In this document: positions 45,978 to 57,585 of the stretch, in pieces
Position numbering within the stretch: position 1 is the first letter of the stretch
How the letters are laid out: every line of letters begins with the position of its first letter
DNA from: Piper betle
Lineage: Eukaryota > Streptophyta > Magnoliopsida > Piperales > Piperaceae
Direction of reading: 5' to 3'
NCBI GenBank assembly: GCA_033002965.1
Contig: JAURVB010012320.1
Coordinates: forward strand, 124,001-188,000
Length of the DNA: 64,000 nucleotides
Program-made: the position numbers and the translations under genes
Notes under the pieces: generated by a model
Database searches by the model: none
The model's input: only the letters and a program-made list of their open reading frames with translations
What the model was told of the DNA's origin: nothing

Positions 45978-48900
45978 TGTAACACCCCAATCCGGTTTAC
46001 TCTCAACCCGGACCAGAACTGTTACAAAGGATCGAACTACTCGTAAACCGATTAAGTTGGCTGACCCAAAACCTAAACGGCTACGACATAACCCTCTCGA
46101 CGTCTCAAGATGGAGCACACCGCTAATGCGCAAACTATATATGAATGAGATGCAAAACCCTAACCAGGATACTACGTGAATGTCATGATAATCACCGCAT
46201 ACCAAAATAATTAAAACAACAATAAAATTCATAAAATCTAGAATAAAACGGACAGAGCCTCCCCTAAAAGTGCAATAAGGGGATGACCTGTTAAAATACG
46301 GCACAATATGTATATATATAAAACAACAATTTATATCACACTAGACTTCAAATCAACTACACATATCGTAATTGGCATCTAGCCCACCTGCAATTCATGT
46401 TCATCGTGTTTTTGTTCATTTCAACTCAACATAGCTGATCATTCCTGGACATTGGAACTTTTCCAAAACATTTCTAAGAAAATTCATACATTTCTAAACA
46501 AGATCTACAAGTCTCATAACTCATGCATATGTACACAACATGTATATCACAAGCATCATTCAACCCACATCATATCTTACGCAAAAGTCGGCGCGGCACC
46601 AGGTATGCGTGTGCAATGCAAGCACTACTCCTTCGTCGAGGCCGGCATACACCAATCATCATCCTCACCTACATATAGTAGAAAAACGTCAGCAACGGAT
46701 GTCACTGGTCCTGAAATAACTAATATCAAACTGGAACATGAGAGCAAACTCTCATGGAAATCAAACCATCATATATATCTTCCTCAAGAACTGTCATAAG
46801 GGCAACTACAAAGGAGCCGTCGAGCAGTTGACTCAACAGCATCCCAATCTATCTGGTACTGTGCCGCTCACGACACTTCTTTTTCAGTACTTCACGTAAA
46901 ACTTTTATCCTAAGCCCTCTCCGCACCTCCATATTACTCCTGGCCTTGAGCACGTAGACCGAGCACTCTCAGGCAGTTGCCGTTAGTACCCTTTGAACCA
47001 CAAGTCCGGACATGCGCTGTACTAAATAGTACCCGTAAACCTCCACGTCCTCCGGGTGTGAGGAACTCAAACGCGGAGTTGTCATGATCCCTCGGGAATG
47101 GAACAGTCCGCTGGCACTAATCCAGAGCCCGCTTTGACTGGCACGATATCCGCTCATGGTACGTGCAGTCGACTCATCTTCTCTTGTCTCACTCAAAACT
47201 CGATAAAACTATTTATAGGGCTGGGTCGGGATTTATTATAATAGGCCCGAAGGCAACTTGAGGAGGATCTTATTTTCGAAAACAAACTCGAGGGATCTCA
47301 TCCTCGAGGGTTATTAATTCCGAAAAACATCGACCAGGTGACCCGTGTTAGGTGGGGTCCAATAAATCATCCACCTGACACGTCCTACGATCAATAAATC
47401 AAATCACCGATAGAATGGAGCGATAAAACCTGAGAAGCGTGTCCTAACGGACCTGTCAGAAGCTCCAAGCGCAGTCTCGTGCCTAGACGGCGAGCTCCTG
47501 CAACGAACCTACATGAACATAACTATTTACTAACGCCCATACATATATGATGCACACCTATATAACTAATATATCCACATGCATACAATCATCTAATCAA
47601 ACATGACAATCATCTCGACAATCACACTAAATATCTAATTGTCAAGCAAGTTAATAATTTTATCATTTCATATGTTACTTATTACCTAGCACTTTTAATT
47701 CCAATTTCAAAGCATACCTATTCTAATTAGGTGACAATGGTTTAATCACTTTAATCTGTTTAACTTAATGTTAGCATGCAAAACCTAATTCATACATATT
47801 CATAAATTAACTAGTTAACAAGCATTTAATTAACTATTCAATGGTTTACTAACAATTTCATAATGTTAGCATGCAAAAACCTAATTCATACATATTCATC
47901 AATTAACTAGTTAACAAGCATTTAATTAACTATACAATAGTTTACTAACAATTTCATTATGTTAGCATGCATAACCTAATTCATACATATTCATGAATTA
48001 ACTAGTTAACAAGCATTTAATTAACTATTCAATGGTTTGCTAACAATTTCATTACTAAGCATTCACATCATACAACACAATTTATCCTAATCATCACATG
48101 TTTATCATAATCACGATTAATTAAACTAAAAGCATGAAGTTAATAAAATAAATTCTAATATGCTACTATGACCACAATAAGTGTGTAATAATTCTAAAAC
48201 AAAAGAAGGAAGAACCACCTCGCGATCGGCGCTGAAATCGGTGCCGACGGATGAAGGCGGTGAAGGTGAGTCGGCGGTTTTCCGGCGACTATGCCGGCGG
48301 TTTCCGGCAGCTCCGGTGGTTTTCCGGTGACTGCTCCAGCGAGGCAATCGGAGGTAGGGGTTAGCACCGCCTCGGTGAGCTGAACCCAATGGCGGTGACG
48401 ACGAGGGCAGCCGCAGCGGCGATGGCCACCAACGGCGGCGTCGAGTGCGGTCGGGGCGGTCGGCCACTCCGATCAGACCCACGGCCGACCTCGACGGCGG
48501 CGCTAAGTAGAGGGGAAAGGTAGGGGAGGTCGAGGGGAGAAGCTCCGACGGCACGGCAGTGGCGGTCCGGCGCAGACGGCGGCGGAATCGCGTCGGGAAC
48601 AACGGGAAATCGAGGGCGATTTCCGGCGTTGCGACGGCCGGACGGTGGCCGGGCGTGGTCGAGGCGGCAAGGCGACGGCACGGCCGGGCTGGGCGGCGTC
48701 GACCGGCGGCAAGGTGGCGTCGACGGCGGTGGCAAAATCTTAGGGGCGGCGGCGGTGAAAACACGGGTGGGGGTTTGGGGAGGAAGACGAGGAGTATAGG
48801 GCGATGGCAAAGTTGTAAATAAGACTTGACTCGACACGGGCTCGAATCAAGAATGATAACGGACTCGGAATAAATACCAGAAAAATCTAGAAAAATTGGG

Positions 48901-49263
48901 AAAAATCCCATAAAATCAAACAAAATATCACAACATCCAAATGACATGTCGTATAACTAATAACCTACCCGAATACCATCTAACGCGTCCTAATGCGTTA
49001 TTCGGCCTAAACTAATTCTACGGTCACAACATAAAAAAATAATAAAATCATCAACTATATACTCTCATATCTACTGATAACTCAGTCTGCTGATGCGTAT
49101 CTGACGCTATCATCGATACTTGGGTATACATAAACCCTCGTAGCACGTGCGCACGGTCGGCCTCGGCCCCGCACACGTGTTCTGAAAGCTGAACCGACTC
49201 AAACTACGGTCAACCCAACCGGCTAACGACTATAAAACCCTGACTCGAGTTGCGGGTTTTACA
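45978..49263 (-). mobile_element. Complete 5' LTR of the young Tekay element, 3286 bp
   Basis: On the minus strand it runs from TGTAAAACCC at 49263 to GGGGTGTTACA at 45978. It includes the GC-rich segment (48210-48790), with a 273-codon frame (48947-48126), and a three-copy tandem repeat at 47774-48056. The part 46900-47500 is the most conserved with other LTRs in the window. Confidence 0.9.
47774..48056. repeat. Three tandem copies of a ~95-bp unit in the LTR
   Basis: Units start at GCATGC at 47774, 47869 and 47965. They are nearly identical (CCTAATTCATACATATTCAT, AACTAGTTAACAAGCATTT). Other LTR copies in the window carry this region once. Confidence 0.9.
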
Positions 49264-49529
49264 CCCTTCCTTTCTTCCTTAAGAATTCAAGTTCTTTTCC
49301 TTCTTCCTTGAAGATACCTAATGCTACAAATAGTTAGATTCTCACAAACCACATAGGGCTTATAAAGATCACAAGAATAGACAAGTAAAGTGGAAAAGAA
49401 TTAATTACTAATGCGTAATAACTAAGTAAGCACAAATACAAGTAGGCAATGCGTATAAAGAATTTGAAACCATGTAAGAATGAGTGTACGTGAGGCACAA
49501 CAAATTTTATTCTAAATTACTGCTTGTGT
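49264..49529 (+). repeat. LTR-like repeat F, copy 2, right part, and flank
   Basis: It starts with the right target-site duplication CCCTT and continues the CT-rich and CTTCCTTGAAGAT sequence expected from copy 1. Homology fades after about 49330. Confidence 0.6.
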
Positions 49530-50640
49530 TGCTAAACAAGTCAAACCATATATATAAGACTTAGAAGGAAATCATATAAGTAGGCCCAAAGGCAATGTGA
49601 GTTGGAACTAAGTTCAAAAATAACATGAGAGATCTCATCCTCTAAGGTTATTAATCATAAAAACAAAATATGTCTATGTAGCCTGTGTTAAGTGGGGTCT
49701 AATAAATAACCACTTAATACATCCTACAATTAAAAAATCAAATCCACATTAGAGTAGAGCGATAAAGCTAAGAAGAGTTGTAATGGACCTGAGGCCCAAG
49801 CCCCAAGCGTGATGACAAATCTATTGGGAGCTCGGACTTCGGAACCAAAACTAGAGAAAAATAGCTGAAAAAGGCAATCGAGTCAACTAGGCCGAGTTGG
49901 ACTGAGTCAGATCGAGTCAACTAACTCAGGGTTAAGTTGCTAGTGTGGATGGGCTCGACGGACATGGGCTTGGGCATATGGATAGAGTGAATTTGGAAAT
50001 GGACACAGACATGGGTGATCTGACCCAACAGCGACGCCAATTCTCGTCACCAGAAAACTCCAACAATGACAAAGTTGGGGTTGTTGCCGGTTGGGATCAA
50101 CGGCCCAGGCGATGGGGAACTCGGTGATGGTGTTGGCCAATGAAGACTGGCCAGCGGATGGCCGAAAAATGGGAGGAATCACCACAGAGAAAGGAGTTGC
50201 TGGCAGCGTACATGACCAAGGCCAGCTTGTCTAGGTTGGTTTCAAAATGTCTGTTATGAGGAGAGGAGTTGATATGGGTGGTCGGCCTACCTAGAGGAGG
50301 TTTGCCGATGCCGTAAAATGGCCTAAACGGCGATGGCTGGGGTAAGAAAAGACAAAAAACTTTTGTCTTCAATGGCCAACCTGACGCCGCCAACCTGGTT
50401 CGGTAACAGGTTGCAAGGTGGATGCGACGACAGTGGTCCAGTAGCCGAAGTGGTGAGCCAATGTGATGGTTGAGATAAGGCTAAAATGCTCCCAAAATGT
50501 GAGAGAAATTCCAAGAAAATGGAAGGCAATGCTAGTGTTGACATGGTGGAACCAGATTTTTGCCATGTGGCATAATGTGAATGTTTGACAACTCGTTGGC
50601 CTAGTGGGTTCTACCTAGGTTCTTAACAATATAAATGGTT
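49530..50640 (-). mobile_element. Old family A-type LTR fragment, minus strand
   Basis: 49530-49830 matches 47210-47500 and 1-560 in order and orientation. 49880-50560 corresponds to the GC-rich LTR part. Short frames within (50097-50566) are read-through of that segment. Both LTR ends are missing. Confidence 0.6.
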
Positions 50641-50772
50641 GAAAAGGTTGGATCAACACCGACAATTTATACACACGATACTTCCTATACAGGGATCATT
50701 ACATTATTATATGTTCATGATTGAATAAAAATACTTAACAAAGTAATCTTATAAATGGAGGAATATAAACTA

Positions 50773-53122
50773 TAGTTGCAAAAATTAGCTAATTCCACTT
50801 GGAATCGACTAATTTAAATCGGATTTGAAGGATTCCGCTGCAAAAAATGGGTGAATCAGGTAGCTTTAAAAACGGTCATTCAATTGGCTAATTGAGACTG
50901 ATTTTAACCAATTTAAAATAATCGATTTTTATAACTAAATGACGAAAATATCTTAGAGATGTTAATAAATAAATCTATTAGACATGGGTAAAAGAGGAAT
51001 TAAAATTTTATAAACCGCCACCCTGTTTGCTTCACCCTTCCTTCCGTTGCCGCCGCTGTTTGCTTCACCCCTCTCTTGGGTAGTTGCTACTGTTTGCCCC
51101 GCCCCCCCATTGGGTAGTCATTGCATATGTGCTTCATCCACCACAAAAAATAGGCTTGTTCAATTTATCTATAATTTTAGCTAGATGGTGTCTCAATTTT
51201 TTTAAACCGTAGTTTGATTGCGAGCGGAGGAAGACAACCGGGTGCGGGGGTGCAGTTTGGACCGCCGTTGATGAGCTTTTATATGTTATCCGCTCATAAA
51301 GTTACGAGCTTTTTGTGGTCTAACATTTTGGCAGGGTTGAGTTAAGGATGGGGTGTTTGTCAGTTGTCTTCGTTTCCTTTCCTACCTCAAATTTGATCCA
51401 ATTTCTTGTCGTCCGTGGCGGCTGGTTTTGTTGAGGAAGACGGGAGGCGTGTTGACTTCTGCAAGCAGCGATTGGTGTGGGGATGGAGCAAAGACTCAGA
51501 ATTGGAAAGATCTAAGGTCTGGTTTGGCTTTGGAATCTGGAGTATTGGAGTTTGCTGTCAATAGATCGGAGGGTTGTCTTCAATTTTTTTTTTTTTTGGA
51601 TTCTTGGTCTTGCTTATTCTGTATGTTATCTTTGATGAGATATTGTCTGATTGATATTGATATGTGGTGGTGGAGGCATAAAAAAAGCATGTTTAATTTA
51701 TCTGTAATTTTAGCTAGATGTTGTATCAATTTTTCTTTGAAACCGTAGTTTGATTGCAAATGAAATGACAAAGTAGGAGATGTAAAACAAAGTATTAATG
51801 CTTCTTTTTTATTCTAGGGGATGAATTAACCTTTATGGTGAAAAAGTGTGGCTGAAGAATGAAAAGTTGATAGTTGAAAATGTAATGCTAAATTGTCCAT
51901 AAATTTTGGCAAAACAATTGTCTCATTTTTTTCTTGTTATGTTTTCTTGTGACTCAATTCTTGGAATTGTAAATGACAGAATGTTGACAAGATGGGAATG
52001 AACCGATGAAGCAGGTTGTGCTCATTTTTTGTGATTCTTGGTGATGATTTAGTCTTGAGGTGGAAAGGTGGAGATATAAAAATGCTAAATTGATCATAAG
52101 TTTTATTAGTTTTTGCTTTCCCTGCCTTGATATGAAGAACTTAGTCCATGAGATTCTCGCTCTAAACTGATGTCCTATTGTGTTTGTGGAGCAAGGATTG
52201 TATCTGTTCTTTTTGTTGCTCTCATTGCCTGGAAGCATGATACCGAAGCCTTGTGGACGACCATGGGATTAGTTTTAAATTCTTCGCTCTCTATAACATT
52301 TTTGTAGCTTGTAATGGTTCTGCATTATCGATTTTCAATTACAATTGTGTATCAAGTGTTTGTGTATCAATTACTATGCTTACAACTTGCTCAACATAAC
52401 TCTGTGTCTGCTCTCCAATCTTGTTGCTGTTGTGAAATTGTTAATTTATATGAAATTGCTTATTGATTGAAAGTGTTTAATTGCTAATAGTTTTTGTTGT
52501 TCATAAGGAAGATGGATACTAATTGGGAATATGGCACACTAGTTGACGCATCCAAGAAGCAAGTAGCTTTTAGCTTTTGTAATAAAATCATAAATGGAGG
52601 GGTATATCAACTCCTTTACAAGGGACTTCATATGGGTGGGAGTTCTATGCCTCCTTTTATGTAGGGGTCTAGTGTTGATGCAGGTGAGAGCTCTACTCTT
52701 CCCATTGGTGACAGTGATTCAGACTCCAAAGATGCTTCAGATGATGATTTGGATGATCTAGTATTAACCAAGTAAAATTGTGCTAAACCTTAATTTTGTG
52801 GACTTGTATTGATGAATTGTCATTATCATTTAATTGAGTCTAAATGATGATATATAAAGCCTTACACTTATGGAATTGTGGTCTTGTCATGATAAATACT
52901 TATTATTATTTGTGTTGGTATTAAACTTGAAACTTGTGTATTTGTGTTGAGGAAAGAGATTGAATCTTCATTTTATGTATTTATGTTATGGGTTGTCAAA
53001 TTATTATGACCGATTTAGACCGATTTAAGTAAACCGATTCTTGTCCGATTTTTTATAAATCAGTCTGATTTAGTGGCTACCTCTTAAACTGATTCGATGG
53101 CCGATTCCAATTTTCCCAACTA
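50773..53122 (+). mobile_element. Non-autonomous hAT-like DNA transposon, ~2.35 kb
   Basis: The ends form an imperfect inverted repeat: TAGTTGCAAAAATTAG on the left, and TAGTTGGGAAAATTGG read inward from the right (13 of 16). Subterminal regions on both sides are full of CGATTT/AATCGG motifs, as in plant hAT elements. A spliced BED-finger remnant and acidic tail lie inside. I could not find a convincing 8-bp target duplication. Confidence 0.5.
52512..52775 (+). pseudogene. hAT transposase remnant: BED finger joined to acidic C-terminus
   Basis: The frame starts 'MDTNWEYGTLVDASKK' and continues to 'FCNKIINGGVYQLL', matching the start of hAT BED domains (W-x-Y...L..G..K.V.C.FC...I.GG...L). The first zinc-binding Cys of the finger is changed to Ser-Phe context and the His pair is missing. 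After an in-frame TAG at about 52662-52664 the same frame runs on as an acidic tail, 'DASDDDLDDLVLTK', ending at 52775. The large central catalytic region is absent, so the element cannot transpose itself. Confidence 0.55.
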
Positions 53123-54850
53123 TGAAATAAATTAAGTATATGTTGATGATATTTTTAATGCATCACGCAAGCACTTTCTTCTGACAGGTAATAATGTAGT
53201 AAGTGAGATTGCTCCCATGAAGATTTGTTGTTTTCATGAAGCTGTTGATAAAAAGGAATTTGGTATACTTAGTAGACTAATCTATGGAGTGATAAAACTA
53301 ACTAGGATACTGCAAAGATGAGTGAGTATGGATCTATTCTAATCTAATTCAGAAAATGGTGCAAGGGCATAGAACTAAAACAATAGCTAATTCAATAAGT
53401 ATTCAAGGTAGATGTGATACAAGTAGCTAATGAAAGTTCTTTCACTCAATAAAATGGACCTTAAATGTGTAATTTCACCTGGTTAATAGACAAGACAACT
53501 TCATTACATTTATCAAATTATAACATGATCAGAGTTGATATCCAGGGCAACGAAATTGATAGTAAGGACTTGTAGCTACATATTACAATTTATGGCCCTT
53601 GCCTCATTGCACATGTGTGTGCAAACAAAATAAGATTGGTGCATTATGAGTAACTCCATTATGAGGATATTTACTACTCTAGTATATGTTTATCAAAAGT
53701 ATTGCACACTATTTCATCCAAAAATATCATCAATCTATATCTAGTATTAGATCGAATCTCTTTATCATGCAAAACGTACCTACTTTTTTAAAGCATTAAG
53801 AATTGATATAAAATAATCAACTCACAATCAACTCATAATAAACTTACAATATAAGAATTAGCAACAAGTTATATTACATATCAACCAAGATCCATCATTC
53901 AGCCTAGGTCACTATCGTTTTCCCCATTAATGGTACCAATTACATCTTATAATCCATTAAGAAAGCTTAACACAATAGGGAGAGTAGGGTAGGGCTAGGC
54001 AAATTTGTATCGCTGATGCCTTAAGCCAAAGCTTTGTCTCCCACTGTGTTGTCCTTCTTGTAGCTTGTCGAGCAGTGACTCTTCCAAAACTAGGGTCCCT
54101 TCTTGCAACTTCCAAAGAAATATTGCCAGGCTCCTAGCTCTGTAAACTACTCCCCTCACACAACATCATCAAAAACTTACTAAAACTCCTCTCACTTCGG
54201 TTGTCCAAAAGCTCCTTTGTCAAAATGCAACTCTCTTATTTTTAAGTTCTGCCGGATGTGTTAGTCCCTTAGCACCTTCCAAGCATATTACTCCTCGTAA
54301 TTTCTTGAAACACAATGATTACTCTGAAGGTAGTATGATTCCCTTGTCCCGTCATGTAGCATGTGTAGTTGGTGAGATCTTCTCAACGAGGTGGTCATCT
54401 ATGGTTCAATGTTGGGATCATGATTGGATTAGGTAGATTTGACCCCCTTGGTCAGGAGTGGGTGTAGATGTGTGCAGAGTTGTAGGTAGTCAAAGTGCAG
54501 AGTTGTTCCCCACTAGGCAGCTAGCAGATGTGGTCCATCTTAGGACTATTGCATTTGGTTATGACTAGCACTTGCATGTGCGGAGATTGTGCAAGGATTA
54601 GGTGTATATGTCTCTATCCACCATTTGAGAACTTCTTCCACCTTCATTGTGGGCTAGACGTGACTAACATTCACCAACTCGCTTATTATCCAGGTTTCAC
54701 ACTTCTTTGCAAAAACAATTATTTACTCAGAATCATACTCAAATATGCTAAAAATTCAGACTTCATTCATATTCTTAAAAATTCTTATTTCTTAGAAAAT
54801 CGATGTTAGAGCATAGAAATAGTGCAAAAATAATACCGAAATAATAACTC
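53123..54850. other. Unassigned intergenic sequence
   Basis: No gene could be supported. Short frames (for example 54528-54809) carry no recognised motif. The stretch is less AT-rich at 53900-54600 and has no second copy in the window, so it might be low-copy. Confidence 0.4.
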
Positions 54851-57255
54851 TATTTAAGAGTTGTCAAGCCCCCAAACTTGTGTCTCTTCTAGTCCCTATC
54901 AAAATACTTATTTAAAATATTCTACACACGTATTTTAGAAAACAATCACATTTCAAAATACAGCCATAACAAATAGAGATGAAGGACGAATTCTCATTTT
55001 CTAACATACATAACACCTACGTCAGGGCCATTCCTAGTGTGATCTCTAATGCGTGTGCATATTATATAGTAATAATTACAGTGGAATAAATCTTATGACC
55101 TGGATGAATACTTGCTTCCACGTAAAACTAAAATTAACAATCAATACTTACATGTATTGAGTACCTATTAGCACAAGTCCACTAAAATTGTTATCCTAAA
55201 ACATACATATAAAGGACAAATAAACTCCAAAATGCACAGAATTCTTCATCCCATCGCTCCTAAGAATCTCTTACCTACATATATGCAAACATGTCTACGC
55301 AATTTTGAATACAGTACAGAGTCGTAGAATAAGGTGAGAAGTAAGAAAAAGAGTAACTAAACTGCAATTCTACTTGGCACACAACCAATATTCATAATTT
55401 GTATCCATACATAACTTAACATGAAAACATACTAAATAGCATGTACTTTTACATAACTGAACATAAACATAATAGCTGAATAAAACTGTACATAGTTTGA
55501 TAACTAGTCAATTGATTAACTGATAAACTGATTAGCACTATTCATGTGACTTGCTAGTAAGTCCTAGAGATTAATATACTTGCACAACATGAAAATGTGA
55601 TAGTTATTTACCCATGAACTAACATATAAGCCTTTGTAAGTTAACCATAAATGGGTACTTGTACATAGCACGATAACCAATTTACTAATATTGATAACTG
55701 ATTTACTAATTAATACTACTCATGTGACTTACTTGTAAGCCCTAGTAGAATAATATAATTAGCACACAACATAAAAGCTTGACTAGGTTAATTACCCATG
55801 TGGCTTACATGTAAGCCCTGGTAAATTAACATAACATATTAACTTAAAAATTGGGTTCAATGCTAAACATGGGTGGTATGAACAAAACATATAAACACAT
55901 GAAAACAAAAACTTCGGGTTTGTCCCATCTCTTGGATAGCCTCAACTCTTGATTATTTTGGCAAATAAGTACCTCCTGAGAGTTATTACATCTTAACTCA
56001 AGTTGGGAAATGCGGAGGCCTCTACAAGACCCACCTAAAACATGATTAAACCGCTGGTGACCACTACACCGCAAAGGTAGTAGTCGTAGAACATGGACTT
56101 TAGTCTTTGCTTAAGGAAGATGCACCAAAGTCTATGGTATAGTTCATCTACTGAACCATCGTGAGTTCAAATAAAACTACGTGAAAACGTATTGTTAGGT
56201 CTAGGCCTTCTACTTCAACTTAATGCTTGAAAACTACAAATTAAACATGATACTTATCTCTTAATAACTTGTTAATTACTTGATAACATGATTACTTGTA
56301 AGTGTAACAGATACTGTGTTAAAAAACATGGTATAATCAATGATTAATCTGTCTAAACATTGGCATACAAGGGGTCATAAAACTCCCTAAATACGACTAA
56401 ACAGACCAAGATTGCTGAATGCTCGAAGCTCCTAGTTGCACGGTTGCTCAACTCCTAATCTGGACAAACATAAACGGCTATATTAACATCCGGACTAGCT
56501 TACCCATGCCTACTGATATAACATGACATGACATGGACATGATACTCATTCAACATGTAAACAACTCATAAAACATGCATACAACATCATACAATCATTA
56601 AACTGTGATTATCTAATTACAAACATGGCATACTTGAAGCATAACATTAATAAAAACAAAAACTTGAACCCCCAACTTTAGAAATATAGGCCTCCCGGTA
56701 TACTCATCTAAAACCTCTCAAACCTTACATATAGAAACTAGAGATTATGATAGTCGTAGTGCAAAAAGAACCACTAGAATTTGAGTTCTACAGAAAAAGT
56801 TACAACATGATGGTCGCAGTGGTCGGCACCCGCAACTTTGGGTGTTGCGGCGCTCAGCACCCTCAACTTTGAGTGCCACAGCGCTGCACCGAGCCCATAA
56901 CTTTTTCTTTTTGCCGGTGCTTGTGTTCAAAGTCACGGTGCTGCAGCAAAACCCTAGATTCTTTTTCTTGTTTCTCATCATTTCTTATACATGCTTTTGA
57001 GCACTAAATCATTAGTTATAACAGGTTTTTAATCTATTATGATTTACCCTACTTTCTCATAGTTTTTCTCAAGGGGGAAACAATGTACAATTTATAAACT
57101 TGTTCTTAAACACACAAAAAATCATTCAAACATTTCTAATTCGTTATTTTTTCTTATGAATTGCATAATTGTGATGTTAACATCTTGTTTAACATCAAAA
57201 CATTGCATCAAAATCAATCATAGATTGAATTCTTATTCATCAAGAACAATTCTAT
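54851..57255. other. Unassigned AT-rich, LTR-like sequence with internal duplication
   Basis: The general texture (tandem repeats, AAGCCC phrases, a GC-rich Cys-like block at 56810-56960) resembles a further LTR family, but neither terminus nor a coding region was found. No gene is called. Confidence 0.4.
55540..55840. repeat. Two direct copies (~185-bp period) in unassigned sequence
   Basis: TCATGTGACTT.C..GTAAG.CC to GTAAGTTAACC at 55543-55648 recurs at 55728-55838, with about 80% identity by eye. Confidence 0.7.
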
Positions 57256-57552
57256 ATTATTCTTCCAAATCTAGTTCACGCTCGAGAACTAGACTAAAAT
57301 GTCACTAGTCTCGGTTAGGTCGGCTAACCCGAATCCAACTCATGAGGATCTACGCTCGGCGTCTTAAGATGAAGATACTAAACGTGATGCATAGGTGAAT
57401 GCAGAAAATTCTAACATGCTATGATATTGATGACATGCAAACTAATTTACACACTAACAACAATTGCAATAAATCAATAAGAATTCAAAAATAAAAATCA
57501 AATGGGCAGAGTCTCCCTAAAAGTGCAATTAGGTGCTACCCTGTAAAACAAC

Positions 57553-57585
<33 letters not shown>

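Larger units (their letters stand above)
43820..49263 (-). mobile_element. Young internally deleted Tekay/Del gypsy element
   Basis: Perfect target-site duplication CCCTT (43815-43819 and 49264-49268). Reading the minus strand: 5' LTR 49263-45978, primer-binding site, gag start, deletion, integrase, deletion, and the terminal ~335 bp of the 3' LTR (44155-43820). The two LTR ends differ at about seven positions in ~335 bp, so the insertion is recent compared with its neighbours. Protease, RT and RNase H are entirely missing, so it could move only with help in trans. Confidence 0.88.

Noticed and set aside
53135..53285. Copia-type reverse transcriptase, because one frame reads YVDDIF
   Set aside because: The flanking residues do not resemble any RT core and no other copia motif is nearby; probably chance.
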